This document shows, one piece after another, positions 1 to 7,582 of a DNA stretch of 64,000 bases (the first letter of the stretch is position 1; each line of letters begins with the position of its first letter). Under the pieces are notes generated by a model, which worked only from the letters and a program-made list of their open reading frames with translations, made no database searches and had not been told where the DNA came from. This DNA comes from Methanocalculus alkaliphilus (GTDB lineage: Archaea; Halobacteriota; Methanomicrobia; Methanomicrobiales; Methanocorpusculaceae), in assembly GCF_024170505.1 (NCBI RefSeq), contig NZ_JALJYG010000006.1:1-64000 (forward strand). Reading direction: 5' to 3'. The position numbers and the translations under genes were made by a program.

Positions 1-359
1 ATACTGGCATTATATTTGTTTGTACATATAATTGTACTTTATGGTTTTTCAATATAATTAGGTGGTACTTTTACAAAGGGTTCGCAAAGTGAGATGGATG
101 CTCTTTACTATTCCATCTTTAACAGATTCCTGGAAGAGATAGAAAATGGATAGGATGTATGGCACGACCATCATTGGTTCAGATCGGTGTCATCGATGAT
201 CCCCGCATGCGTCACCTTTTTTTGGAGATCAGATCGATGAGATTCCGGTCCCGGCAGATACTCCGGAATCACCAGATCCGTTTCTGATTTGATTCTCCGG
301 GATATTGTCGTTCAACTGTGTCTGGCAGTGCTCGTAATGATACCTGTACGTTTTTCGTA
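1..359. other. Intergenic stretch, no gene seen
   Basis: This left edge is AT-rich for the first 60 bases and then of ordinary composition. I see no convincing coding region, RNA or repeat. A 20-codon frame beginning at the ATG near 96 and a 70-codon frame across 289-501 are open, but the latter lies antisense to the better-supported gene at 360-581 and has no family resemblance. No toxin partner for that gene is visible here. Confidence 0.5.
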
Positions 360-581
360 TTATCGTGGTATCATCTCAGGGGGTTTACGCTGTTTTTTAC
401 CTGTCTCCTCACGGTCTGATCTGCTTCCAGTACTTCTTTCATCTGAGGCCGGCTCCTTTTTCTGGGTACTGGTTGCCAGGCGTGAGATGAGAAGATCATA
501 ACTCTCTTTCGGATCTTTCTTCAGTGTGTCAAGAACCCCTTTCGTTCGGCGGGAGATCCTGATGGTCGTCGTAGTGTTCAT
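360..581 (-). CDS. Orphan VapB-like antitoxin / small ribbon-helix-helix protein
   Basis: A 73-residue protein starting MNTTTTIRISRRTKGVLDTL. The N-terminal pattern (a short beta strand TTTIRIS followed by helices ending in YDLLISRL) is what is known from archaeal VapB-type or DUF7557-type antitoxins, which bind DNA as ribbon-helix-helix dimers and neutralise a PIN-domain toxin. The last 30 residues are a charged, low-complexity tail rich in S, E, R and K. A TATA-like run lies about 25 bases before the ATG, so the message is probably leaderless. No toxin gene follows on the minus strand down to base 1, so it is either an orphan or its partner lies outside. The assignment comes from sequence character only. 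Confidence 0.55.
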   Translation of the reverse strand: MNTTTTIRISRRTKGVLDTLKKDPKESYDLLISRLATSTQKKEPASDERSTGSRSDREETGKKQRKPPEMIPR

Positions 582-597
582 ACTGTTATGTATATAA

Positions 598-612
598 TAT
601 AATACATATATA
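598..612 (-). promoter_or_regulatory. TATA box of the antitoxin gene
   Basis: A very AT-rich block (read on the minus strand as a TATATGTATTATAT-type sequence) is centred roughly 25 bases upstream of the ATG at 581. This is the spacing expected of an archaeal TATA box driving a leaderless transcript. Placement is by eye; no transcription start is known. Confidence 0.4.
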
Positions 613-725
613 TTATTTTTTATATGACTTTATAAATTTCAGGGTTGAGGGTGGAGTGGTAACTGAATAGTTTGTTTTGTTGATCTGCCAATCCTTTTCT
701 GGATGAACGACATATAATATTCAGC

Positions 726-810
726 GCGAGAGTAGCCAAGCCCGGCCAACGGCGTCGGACTTAAGATCCGATCCCGCAGGGGTCCGCCGGTTCGAATCCG
801 GCCTCTCGCA
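726..810 (+). tRNA. tRNA-Leu (anticodon UAA)
   Basis: An 85-base class II tRNA. The acceptor arms GCGAGAG (726-732) and CTCTCGC (803-809) pair perfectly, with discriminator A at 810. The anticodon loop reads ACTTAAGAT with anticodon TAA, and the extra arm is long, as expected for leucine. The T loop GGTTCGAATCC is canonical. CCA is not encoded, since TTT follows, as is usual in many archaea. Confidence 0.97.
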
Positions 811-1007
811 TTTCGTTACATGAACTTTTTCTGTTTCAGGTCGTCTCTTTTTTCATACCATACGGAGCATCATCTGATACGCCTCTGCTCTGAGGTTATG
901 AATGACTTTTTGCGCGAAAGCCGGGAAGAACAGGGCTATGGCTTGATTTGGGCAGAAAAAGCAGGTTTTTCGACTATTTGATCGTATGGCGGGGGTATTG
1001 ATGGTGG

Positions 1008-3026
1008 CTATTCTGCGCAGGACTCTCCTCTATCATCGATGGCCTGCCATCCTCCCTTCGGCACTGTGATAGAAAATCGGGCCCCCTCCCCGTAGACCCC
1101 CGTCTCTTCAATAGTGATATCGGTGATTGCGAGGATCTCGCGTGTGAGGAAGAGTCCAAAACCGGTGCGCCTTCCGACACCCCGCTCAAAGATCCGTTCT
1201 TTCTGCTCGTCAGGAACACCCGGGCCATCATCCTGCCAGGTGATCCAGAGGCTCCCATCACGTTCCATGCAATGAATCTCCACATGGGTTGCACCCTCGC
1301 CATGCCAGATGGTATTTTCCAGGAGATTTGCAAAGACCTTCTCAAGCATCGGATCAGCAAGGATCTGGTAATGGCAGGCGTCATGAAGAATTGGCATTCT
1401 CCCATCATCGATCGACCAGATTAACCTGTTAATAGGGATCCAGGCAGGTTTCTTTACCCCCAACTCCTCATACAGCCTGGTAAATTCGATCTGTTGCTGT
1501 ATGGCATTTGATGCCTTCTCAACTTCTTCAAGATATCTGGCCTGCTCCGGGCTGGTGCTTTCTGCCCGGACGAGATCGAGATATGCCTGGAGTATCATGA
1601 TATGATTGAGAATATCATGCCGGGTGATGCCTGAGAGAATCTGAAGTTTCTTATTTGCATTATTGAGGGCCTCGGTTGCACGTTTCTGTTCGGTAATCTC
1701 GGACATGGTGACAAAGACCTGAAACGGTCGTACATCTCCATTCCTGAACTGGGGGGTTGCATCCACGCTCATCCATGTTATATCATGGACCTCTGGATTC
1801 AAGACACCGACAATCATATTCATTACCCTTTGACCTGTTGTAATGGAGATCATCGACGGGAACTTTTCCGGAGGGAGTGTCTCTCCATTCTCAGATATGA
1901 TCTTCCAGCGGGGATCCGTGGCTGTTCTCCCCATAAACTGGTCCCGGGTCAGTCCAAACATCCTGAGTGCTGCCGGATTTACATCGACCAGCATGCCATC
2001 AGAACGCTGATAGAAGACTCCGGTTGTCATCGTTTCAAAGAGTGTACGAAACTTCTTCTCGCTCTTTTTCAACTCATTTTCAGCCCGCCTCCGTTTCGTA
2101 ATATCAATGGCAGTAAATGTCACTCCCGCCGGTCTCTCCTCTGGATTGAGATAGGTTGAGCTGAGGTGGATATCCCGAATCTCTCCATCTTTTCGCTGCC
2201 ACCGGGTCTCAATAGATCCAAAGCCCTTTCTTTCTATCTGAGCGTATTTATTCTGATGGACATTCTTATACTCCTCATCCGATGGATAGAGGAATCGTGA
2301 GTCCTTTCCGACCATCTCCTCCCGGGTATAGCCGGTCATCCTGCAGAGGTAGTCATTGGCTTTGAGAATGATATGATTCTGTACAAGTCCGATTCCAATC
2401 GGTGCGACACGAAAGATACTGGCGAGTGATGCTTCGCTCTCCCTGAGTGCCTCTTCAGCCCGTACTCTATCGGTTATATCACTGATTACGATCCTGCAGA
2501 CCGTTTCCCCAAGCTCATCCTCTGCTGAGGCTGCCTGCAGATGCACCCAGAATATGGTTCCGTCCATCCGGATCATCCGGAGATCCCGCCCGTTTGGCCG
2601 GGTGGTCATAAAAAAATCATGGCGGTACTGCTGGTAAATCTCCCGATCCTCTTCAAGGATAAAACCGGCGAGATTTTGATTGAAGAGGGCCTCCTGCCTC
2701 AGCCCAAGCATGGTGGCTGCAGTTACATTCGCTTCCTGGATCTGCCCGTTTTTGGTGACGGTGATATAGCCCACTGGTGCCATATCGTAGAGCTCGAAGT
2801 AGCGCGCTCTTGAAACCTCCAGTTCCTTCTGAATACGGAGGAGAACCTCGTTCTGCATCTCAAGCTCGATCTGCTGCACAAGGAGTTCGTGAAGGGTCCA
2901 TCGCGTTTCGGCGGGTGTCAGATGGGTCTTCTTCTCAGTGAGGGTTCTTTCCCTCTCATCTGCAATCTCCTCTGCTTTCCGTCGTAAATCCTGGGCTGAA
3001 TCAGGATAGTTATCCTCACCTGTCAT
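1008..3026 (-). CDS. Multi-PAS sensor histidine kinase
   Basis: A 672-residue soluble kinase. A coiled N-terminal stretch (about 10-72) leads to three PAS domains (about 75-190, 198-312 and 322-450), each separated by short signalling helices such as RVRAEEALRESE. A phosphoacceptor helix follows with SGITRHDILNH and candidate His470, then a GHKL ATPase domain with N box NLLENTIWHG (567-576), G1 box DDGPGVP (599-605) and G2 box GFGLFLTREIL. It has no membrane segment, so it probably senses a cytoplasmic or redox cue through PAS. Autophosphorylation and transfer to a receiver protein are the known roles of the family; the partner is not in this window. A Shine-Dalgarno-like AAGGAGAG precedes the ATG by about 10 bases. 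The start overlaps the end of the preceding minus-strand reading frame by 11 bases. Confidence 0.93.
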   Translation of the reverse strand: MTGEDNYPDSAQDLRRKAEEIADERERTLTEKKTHLTPAETRWTLHELLVQQIELEMQNEVLLRIQKELEVSRARYFELYDMAPVGYITVTKNGQIQEANVTAATMLGLRQEALFNQNLAGFILEEDREIYQQYRHDFFMTTRPNGRDLRMIRMDGTIFWVHLQAASAEDELGETVCRIVISDITDRVRAEEALRESEASLASIFRVAPIGIGLVQNHIILKANDYLCRMTGYTREEMVGKDSRFLYPSDEEYKNVHQNKYAQIERKGFGSIETRWQRKDGEIRDIHLSSTYLNPEERPAGVTFTAIDITKRRRAENELKKSEKKFRTLFETMTTGVFYQRSDGMLVDVNPAALRMFGLTRDQFMGRTATDPRWKIISENGETLPPEKFPSMISITTGQRVMNMIVGVLNPEVHDITWMSVDATPQFRNGDVRPFQVFVTMSEITEQKRATEALNNANKKLQILSGITRHDILNHIMILQAYLDLVRAESTSPEQARYLEEVEKASNAIQQQIEFTRLYEELGVKKPAWIPINRLIWSIDDGRMPILHDACHYQILADPMLEKVFANLLENTIWHGEGATHVEIHCMERDGSLWITWQDDGPGVPDEQKERIFERGVGRRTGFGLFLTREILAITDITIEETGVYGEGARFSITVPKGGWQAIDDRGESCAE

Positions 3027-3552
3027 CGTGTTTTACTCTCCTTCCTGCAGGGCTGATTACAGAAGTCTGGCTGGTAAGATGCCGGGAGATGCCATACTGA
3101 TGAGCGTTATGGCGAATGTCCTTGATTACATACCGGGCTTGAAAAGGAGAGCCCGGAAAGGCAGTCATCGGATCCTGACTGATTGGTATATCATATATGA
3201 TCTTGACCGTACCATGGAGACTCTTCAACCTCCCCATTTTTATATTTATTTGTAAATATTTTTCTATGTCTCTGAACCGCGTCAAAACATCTGGCAGGCT
3301 GGTTATATCATCAAATCCCAAAATCCTGTCTTCTTGTGATCTTCTCCAGGTGTTTTGAAAGTCGTTATCTGATGAAAAAAGTATGATGCGCCCCCCGGAT
3401 CCTATCCGGTTTTTGTCTATCCAATCATTGGATATCGATGATCTCGTCACACGTATAGAATTTCCACTGATGAAGGGTTGTTGAGATATCGATGCAGACG
3501 GGCTCGGTATCGAGGTAGAGGGGTGAGTTTGATCGATCACGGAGGCACGCAT
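3016..3552 (-). CDS. Uncharacterised protein upstream of the histidine kinase
   Basis: A 178-residue frame with no family I recognise. The first 45 residues are rich in S, P and I. The middle (GRIILFSSDNDFQNTW) could be a beta strand and helix of an alpha/beta domain. The C-terminal third is basic and may not be well folded. Its reality is supported by position: the TGA stop overlaps the kinase start by 11 bases, and an AT-rich promoter-like block lies about 25-30 bases before the ATG. A decayed receiver or sensor gene is an alternative, but I cannot align it to a receiver domain. Treat it as tentative. Confidence 0.35.
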   Translation of the reverse strand: MRASVIDQTHPSTSIPSPSASISQQPFISGNSIRVTRSSISNDWIDKNRIGSGGRIILFSSDNDFQNTWRRSQEDRILGFDDITSLPDVLTRFRDIEKYLQINIKMGRLKSLHGTVKIIYDIPISQDPMTAFPGSPFQARYVIKDIRHNAHQYGISRHLTSQTSVISPAGRRVKHDDR

Positions 3553-3691
3553 ACTGATTCATTAACATAATAGCTAATAAATATTATCATTTTAATTTTA
3601 ATAATTGTTGAAAAACAGATCTGATGCAGATATCGTTCAAAGTGAGGAATTTTAGTTGATTCTTAACCGGAAATCACCAGTATACAGATGG

Positions 3692-4333
3692 TCAGCACCC
3701 CTTGTACGAGTCTGCTCCCCTCTCAATCTCCAGTCTCTCAAGAAAACTCAGAAGAAACGAGTGCCTCTCTGTGGCAATCTTTCGTGCAGACTCTGTGTGC
3801 ATCCGATCCTTCAGATTAAGCAGTTTCTCATTGATGTGCTCCACCGCATCGGGGATCCCCCCTCCCTCCTCACCTGCCTGCATAAAGGTCCGGGCAATCC
3901 CAACCGCACCCATCGCATCCAGTTTATCGGCATCGGAGAGGATTTTCGCTTCAAGCGTCTCAGGTATCACTTTCGATGATCGGTACCTGTGAGCAAGGAT
4001 GGCATGGAGGATACCAGGTGTTAGATCACCGGGATAATCGATCGATAGGAGGTAGGCTTCGGCAAGCTCTGCTCCCTTTATCTCATGCGGTATCCCGGTT
4101 TCCTCCTCAATCGGACGTGCTATATCATGAAAGAGGGCCGCTGGTATCAGTATCTGCATATCTGCCCCTTCCCGGGTTCCAAGAACCCTGCAGAGCATCA
4201 TGACACGCAGCGTATGATCAAATCCATGCGCTCCTGAATCTGCAAAGGCTCCCCTGACGTACTCCTGCATCGCTACCACTCTGCTATCCATCAGGAGTAT
4301 CTGGGATCTTTCGGATGAAAACGGTGCCTCCAT
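3692..4333 (-). CDS. HD-domain metal-dependent phosphohydrolase
   Basis: A 213-residue protein of the HD superfamily, whose members hydrolyse phosphate monoesters or diesters with a bound divalent metal. The motif order fits a YedJ/YpgQ-like HD hydrolase: GAHGFDHTLRVMMLC (first His/Asp), AALFHDIARP (the HD pair), HAILAHRYRSS and LSDADKLDAMGAVGIAR (last Asp). The longer frame begins at 4438, but the ATG at 4333 (peptide MEAPFSSERS) is preferred because it avoids running back through the end of the phosphoesterase gene, whose stop lies at 4341. The two genes are 7 bases apart and probably cotranscribed. The substrate is unknown. A link to nucleotide or DNA-end processing is only suggested by the neighbour. 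Confidence 0.85.
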   Translation of the reverse strand: MEAPFSSERSQILLMDSRVVAMQEYVRGAFADSGAHGFDHTLRVMMLCRVLGTREGADMQILIPAALFHDIARPIEEETGIPHEIKGAELAEAYLLSIDYPGDLTPGILHAILAHRYRSSKVIPETLEAKILSDADKLDAMGAVGIARTFMQAGEEGGGIPDAVEHINEKLLNLKDRMHTESARKIATERHSFLLSFLERLEIERGADSYKGC

Positions 4334-4340
4334 GACTCCC

Positions 4341-4853
4341 TCATTCAGCCTGGGCAATCTCTTCGATACTTCGTCTGGTAAGTACAGAGTCTGGTGCCGC
4401 ATCGACCAGCTCCGTGGCTCGATCTGCATACTCATCATCCATCTTGATAACGAGCCAGCGGGCTTTATCTCCCGCGCCTGTCCTGATAAATACCCAGCCC
4501 CCTTTCATCTTCTCTCCATCAATTCTGACCTCGACCTTCCCTTCAGTGATGGAGGTCGCCATATCCGTACCGTCCTTTTCTGCCCGTATATTCTCATACG
4601 TCCCGGTATCCCATACCATGACGATCCCGGCACCATACTCTCCTTCCGGGATCACCCCTTCAAAATCCGCATATTCGAGCGGATGATCCTCGGTCGGCAT
4701 CGCAAGGCGCTTCGTCTTTGGATTAACAGATGGCCCCTTTGGAAGCACCCAGGATTTGAGGACTCCCCCGACCTCAAGGCGGAGATCATAGTGGAGCGTT
4801 GTTGCATCGTGCTTCTGAATAACAAATCGTGGTCTCCCGGTCATACTCATCAT
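4341..4853 (-). CDS. Stand-alone LigD-type 3'-phosphoesterase domain
   Basis: A 170-residue protein matching the PE domain of bacterial DNA ligase D, which removes 3'-phosphates and single 3'-ribonucleotides at DNA ends during end joining. The family pattern is clear: RFVIQKHDATTLHYDLRLE near the N-terminus, then LKSWVLPKGPS, the HPLEYADFEGVIPEGEYGAG block and the GGWVFIRTG strand. The His and Asp of QKHDA, the Arg and Glu of DLRLE and the His of HPLEY are the expected metal-site and phosphate-site residues. A longer frame starts at a TTG at 4916. I prefer the ATG at 4853 because a 13-codon upstream frame ends with a TGA overlapping it. No ligase or primase domain is fused, as known for archaeal single-domain versions. 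Confidence 0.88.
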   Translation of the reverse strand: MMSMTGRPRFVIQKHDATTLHYDLRLEVGGVLKSWVLPKGPSVNPKTKRLAMPTEDHPLEYADFEGVIPEGEYGAGIVMVWDTGTYENIRAEKDGTDMATSITEGKVEVRIDGEKMKGGWVFIRTGAGDKARWLVIKMDDEYADRATELVDAAPDSVLTRRSIEEIAQAE

Positions 4854-4891
4854 CTCGTCTGAATGGTATTTTTCTTTGCGATTGCACCCAT
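4850..4891 (-). CDS. Possible 13-codon leader peptide of the phosphoesterase gene
   Basis: A short frame encoding MGAIAKKNTIQTR starts at an ATG (4891) immediately preceded by the strongest ribosome-binding sequence in the region, GGAGGGGAGG. Its TGA overlaps the preferred ATG of the phosphoesterase gene in the arrangement ATGA. The gene itself has no good ribosome-binding site of its own. This is the layout expected for translational coupling through a leader, but it could be coincidence. Confidence 0.35.
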   Translation of the reverse strand: MGAIAKKNTIQTR

Positions 4892-5016
4892 CCTCCCCTC
4901 CGGAAAAATGATACAAGGTCTTCTTCAGATAGTTCCATCGCTTGAAATGTGCATTTGCCTGAAATTTTATTCAAATTTTTTAACTATTAAAGATTTCATA
5001 TGAAGGATACTCTTAT

Positions 5017-5868
5017 ATGGGTTCCCGCTCACTGCCACTCAGTATGGAGATTCCGGATAGCTTTTCCAATACGACAATCCCTCTTGTCGGGATTACATTT
5101 GATACGATACTCTTCGCGGTAATTATTGCTGTTCTGGGTTTTGTCGTGGTAAAAATCCTTGGTCTGATATTCAGGCGCTCCCTCGTGAGAGCCTCGCGCC
5201 TCCCCGAACTTGTCGTCGAGTTTCTCATCAGTTTCTTCTCGATTCTGCTGTATGTCCTCCTTCTTCTTCTTATTCTTGCAATACTCGGCGCTGACATATC
5301 TTCTCTTGTGCTTGGACTCTCTGCTGTAATTGGCCTCATCCTCGGCTTTGGTCTTCAGAGTACCATCTCAAACCTTGCCGCTGGCGTATGGATTGCTGCC
5401 CTCCGCCCAATTGATAAGAGTGAGTTTGTGGAGGTCAATGGCATCACCGGTACCGTTGTGACTGTTGGTATCATGGCAACTGAGCTGTTAAAGCCGGATA
5501 ATACCTATGTTACCATTCCAAACTCACTCGTCTGGGGAAGTCCGGTGATCAACTCGACCAGAATGGAGACACGCCGTGCCGATGTCACGGTTGGAGTTGC
5601 ATATGCCAGTGACCTCGACCGTGCTATCAGGGTCGCTACCAGTCTTATGGAGAGCCATGACATGGTACTCCCGACCCCTCCTCCATCGGTGGTTGTCACC
5701 GAACTTGCTGACTCGTCAATCAACCTCTCAATGCGGGCATGGACAGCAACACCGGATCTATGGGCGGTGAAATTTGATCTGACCAAAAAGATCGTCACAG
5801 CGTTCAGGGAAGCCGGCATTGAGATCCCCTTCCCACAGATGGATGTCCACCTGGACTCTCCAGAATAA
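5017..5868 (+). CDS. mscS: Small-conductance mechanosensitive channel, MscS family
   Basis: A 283-residue membrane protein that opens under membrane tension to release solutes after osmotic downshock. Three hydrophobic helices span about residues 28-50, 65-92 and 95-122. The third carries the Gly/Ala-rich pore pattern GLSAVIGLILGFGLQSTISN, typical of MscS TM3, followed by the beta domain (VEVNGITGTVVTVGI, TYVTIPNSLVW) and a C-terminal alpha/beta cage. Its length matches E. coli MscS. An in-frame ATG at 5044 is an alternative start. An AT palindrome TTCATATGAA lies at 4995-5004 just upstream, between this gene and the divergent phosphoesterase gene. Confidence 0.93.
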   Translation: MGSRSLPLSMEIPDSFSNTTIPLVGITFDTILFAVIIAVLGFVVVKILGLIFRRSLVRASRLPELVVEFLISFFSILLYVLLLLLILAILGADISSLVLGLSAVIGLILGFGLQSTISNLAAGVWIAALRPIDKSEFVEVNGITGTVVTVGIMATELLKPDNTYVTIPNSLVWGSPVINSTRMETRRADVTVGVAYASDLDRAIRVATSLMESHDMVLPTPPPSVVVTELADSSINLSMRAWTATPDLWAVKFDLTKKIVTAFREAGIEIPFPQMDVHLDSPE

Positions 5869-5915
5869 CTTTTTCACGGGCGAATGTGGAAAATGACCCT
5901 CGATGATGTCCGGAG

Positions 5916-6638
5916 ATGGGCCTCCCTAAGAACAGAGTATTGATTACTACCGATAACCTTCCCTTCGCCATGAATGGTGAACAGAAGATGATCTGCGCAG
6001 CTCTTGAGCATGCGCTTGAGCTTGGTGCGGATGTTGCCGGTGCAGTCCCTGCGGCGAAGCTCATCAACTGCCCATCTGCAGTTGCCGATGGCCACCAGGG
6101 ATCCAGGAGGGACCGGGGCACATACATCATCCTTGGACTCTTTCATGATCCTGCGGATCCGGTCCTCGATCTCTGGGAAGAAGGGAGAGGAACTCCGGGA
6201 GACCGTATCCTCGGAGAGATCGGCAGATCCCTCAGCATCTGGCTCGTTGAGACCTTCGGAAGAGAGGCGTACACCATCCCGTATCAGCTTGGGGATGGCG
6301 GTATTTATCTCAAGGATGCGGCCTGTATGGCAGGTATTGGAAGAATCGGGACGAATAATCTCGTTCTTGTTCCCGGCTTTGGTCCCAGAATCCGGTTTCG
6401 GGCGGTATGGGTGGATCTCATATCTCATGATCAGGATCCGCCGCCCCTGGTCCTTCCCTGTGATGATTGTGAAATAATCTGTCATCATGCCTGCCCGATG
6501 GATTCTTTCTCCACCGGCAGGTACAGCCGGAGCAGATGTATGGAACGGATGGATGCAGATAAGGAGAAGGGGGGCGGATTAGCCTATCACTGCCGCGCCT
6601 GTGAACTCTCCTGCCCTGCCTGGCGGGGCCCGGAATAA
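5916..6638 (+). CDS. 4Fe-4S protein related to epoxyqueuosine reductase (QueG-like)
   Basis: A 240-residue protein. The N-terminal two thirds resemble the cobalamin-binding catalytic part of the QueG/reductive-dehalogenase fold (GREAYTIPYQLGDGGIYLKDAA, then AGIGRIGTNNLVLVPGFGPR and RFRAVWVD). The C-terminus holds two cysteine clusters, CDDCEIICHHACP and CRACELSC. The first has an extra residue between its second and third Cys compared with the usual CxxCxxCxxxCP. Such short archaeal proteins are often annotated as QueG-like. Queuosine itself is not made by most archaea, so the substrate is uncertain. It lies alone on the plus strand, convergent with the peroxiredoxin gene, whose stop is 17 bases away. 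Confidence 0.7.
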   Translation: MGLPKNRVLITTDNLPFAMNGEQKMICAALEHALELGADVAGAVPAAKLINCPSAVADGHQGSRRDRGTYIILGLFHDPADPVLDLWEEGRGTPGDRILGEIGRSLSIWLVETFGREAYTIPYQLGDGGIYLKDAACMAGIGRIGTNNLVLVPGFGPRIRFRAVWVDLISHDQDPPPLVLPCDDCEIICHHACPMDSFSTGRYSRSRCMERMDADKEKGGGLAYHCRACELSCPAWRGPE

Positions 6639-6654
6639 GGTGGTTTCCAGGGGC

Positions 6655-7137
6655 TTACTTCTCCTCCCCCTTCAGATCCCTCAGGCGTGTCATCACCTCA
6701 TCGATATGCCCTTTCACCTTCACCTTTCGCCAGATCGCTGCAATCTTCCCGTCCGGATCGATGATGAAGGTGCTTCGCTCAACACCCATATACTCCTTCC
6801 CGTACATCTTCTTGCTGACCCAGACACCGTAACGCTCGATCACCTGATGCTCGGGATCTGAAAGAAGCCGGACGGTGAGGCTGTGCTTCTCGGCGAATTT
6901 TCTGTGGCTTGATATCGTATCCGGACTGATTCCAAGGACCGGGGTGTTGAGTGCGGCAAACGCCTCCATCTCATCTGAGAATGTGCGGGCTTCAAGGGTA
7001 CAGGCTGATGTGTTGTCACGGGGATAGAAGTAGACAATGACATAGTATCCACGCATCTCCTCAAGGCATGCCATCTCCTCGTCTGCATCAGGGAGACAGA
7101 ACTCAGGAGCGACCATCCCGATAGTCAGATCGGTCAT
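6655..7137 (-). CDS. Peroxiredoxin, BCP/PrxQ type
   Basis: A 160-residue thiol peroxidase that reduces hydroperoxides. The family core is intact: GMVAPEFCLPDAD, then the active-site segment VIVYFYPRDNTSACTLEA with peroxidatic Cys46 (SAC in place of the common PGC), later FAEKHSLTVRLLSD and MGVERSTFIIDPDGKI. Cys14 and Cys24 are the only other cysteines, and neither sits at the usual PrxQ resolving position 5 residues after the peroxidatic Cys. The reading frame extends upstream to 7323 but would then overlap the divergent pth2 gene, so the ATG at 7137 (MTDLTIGMVAPEF) is taken as start. Confidence 0.93.
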   Translation of the reverse strand: MTDLTIGMVAPEFCLPDADEEMACLEEMRGYYVIVYFYPRDNTSACTLEARTFSDEMEAFAALNTPVLGISPDTISSHRKFAEKHSLTVRLLSDPEHQVIERYGVWVSKKMYGKEYMGVERSTFIIDPDGKIAAIWRKVKVKGHIDEVMTRLRDLKGEEK

Positions 7138-7219
7138 ACAGGATGATAGGAGCCATAAGGGATAACAATTCCCCAACAGATCATGTATTTCTCCTGTACC
7201 ACACCATAGATACACCACG

Positions 7220-7582
7220 ATGAGAGCCCCACCTGAGTTTACCTGGAAACAGTGCCTGATCATTCGGGACGATGTGAAGATGAGTTGCGGAAAGAAGTGC
7301 GCACAGATTGCCCATGCCGCCATCGGAGCCTATGAAAAGGCTGGTGCAGCGGCGAAGCGTTCCTGGCTTGATGAAGGGCAGAAGAAGGTGACGCTGAAAC
7401 TGACCGGGGAGAGGGCACTCTTTGAACTCAAGGTGATTGCGGAAGCAAACGGCGTCCCCGCATGCATCATCCAGGATGCAGGTCTCACCGAGATCCCGCC
7501 GGGAACCGTGACCGCCCTTGGCCTCGGCCCTGCAAAGTCTGAACTCCTCGACCGCATCACCTCAGATCTGAAGCTCTTATGA
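7220..7582 (+). CDS. pth2: Peptidyl-tRNA hydrolase 2
   Basis: A 120-residue archaeal/eukaryotic-type Pth2, which cleaves the ester bond of peptidyl-tRNAs released from stalled ribosomes. Diagnostic segments are WKQCLIIRDDVKMSCGKKCAQIAHAA near the N-terminus (shown here as two adjoining motifs, KQCLIIRDD and GKKCAQIAHA), VPACIIQDAGLTEIPPGT and ALGLGPAKSELLD at the C-terminus. Size is normal for the family. Its TGA overlaps the ATG of truD in the arrangement ATGA, so the two tRNA-related genes are translationally coupled. Confidence 0.96.
   Translation: MRAPPEFTWKQCLIIRDDVKMSCGKKCAQIAHAAIGAYEKAGAAAKRSWLDEGQKKVTLKLTGERALFELKVIAEANGVPACIIQDAGLTEIPPGTVTALGLGPAKSELLDRITSDLKLL

Noticed and set aside
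3028-3255. 75-codon frame on the plus strand opposite the start of the histidine kinase
   Set aside because: It has no ribosome-binding site and no similarity; the minus-strand frame is better placed.
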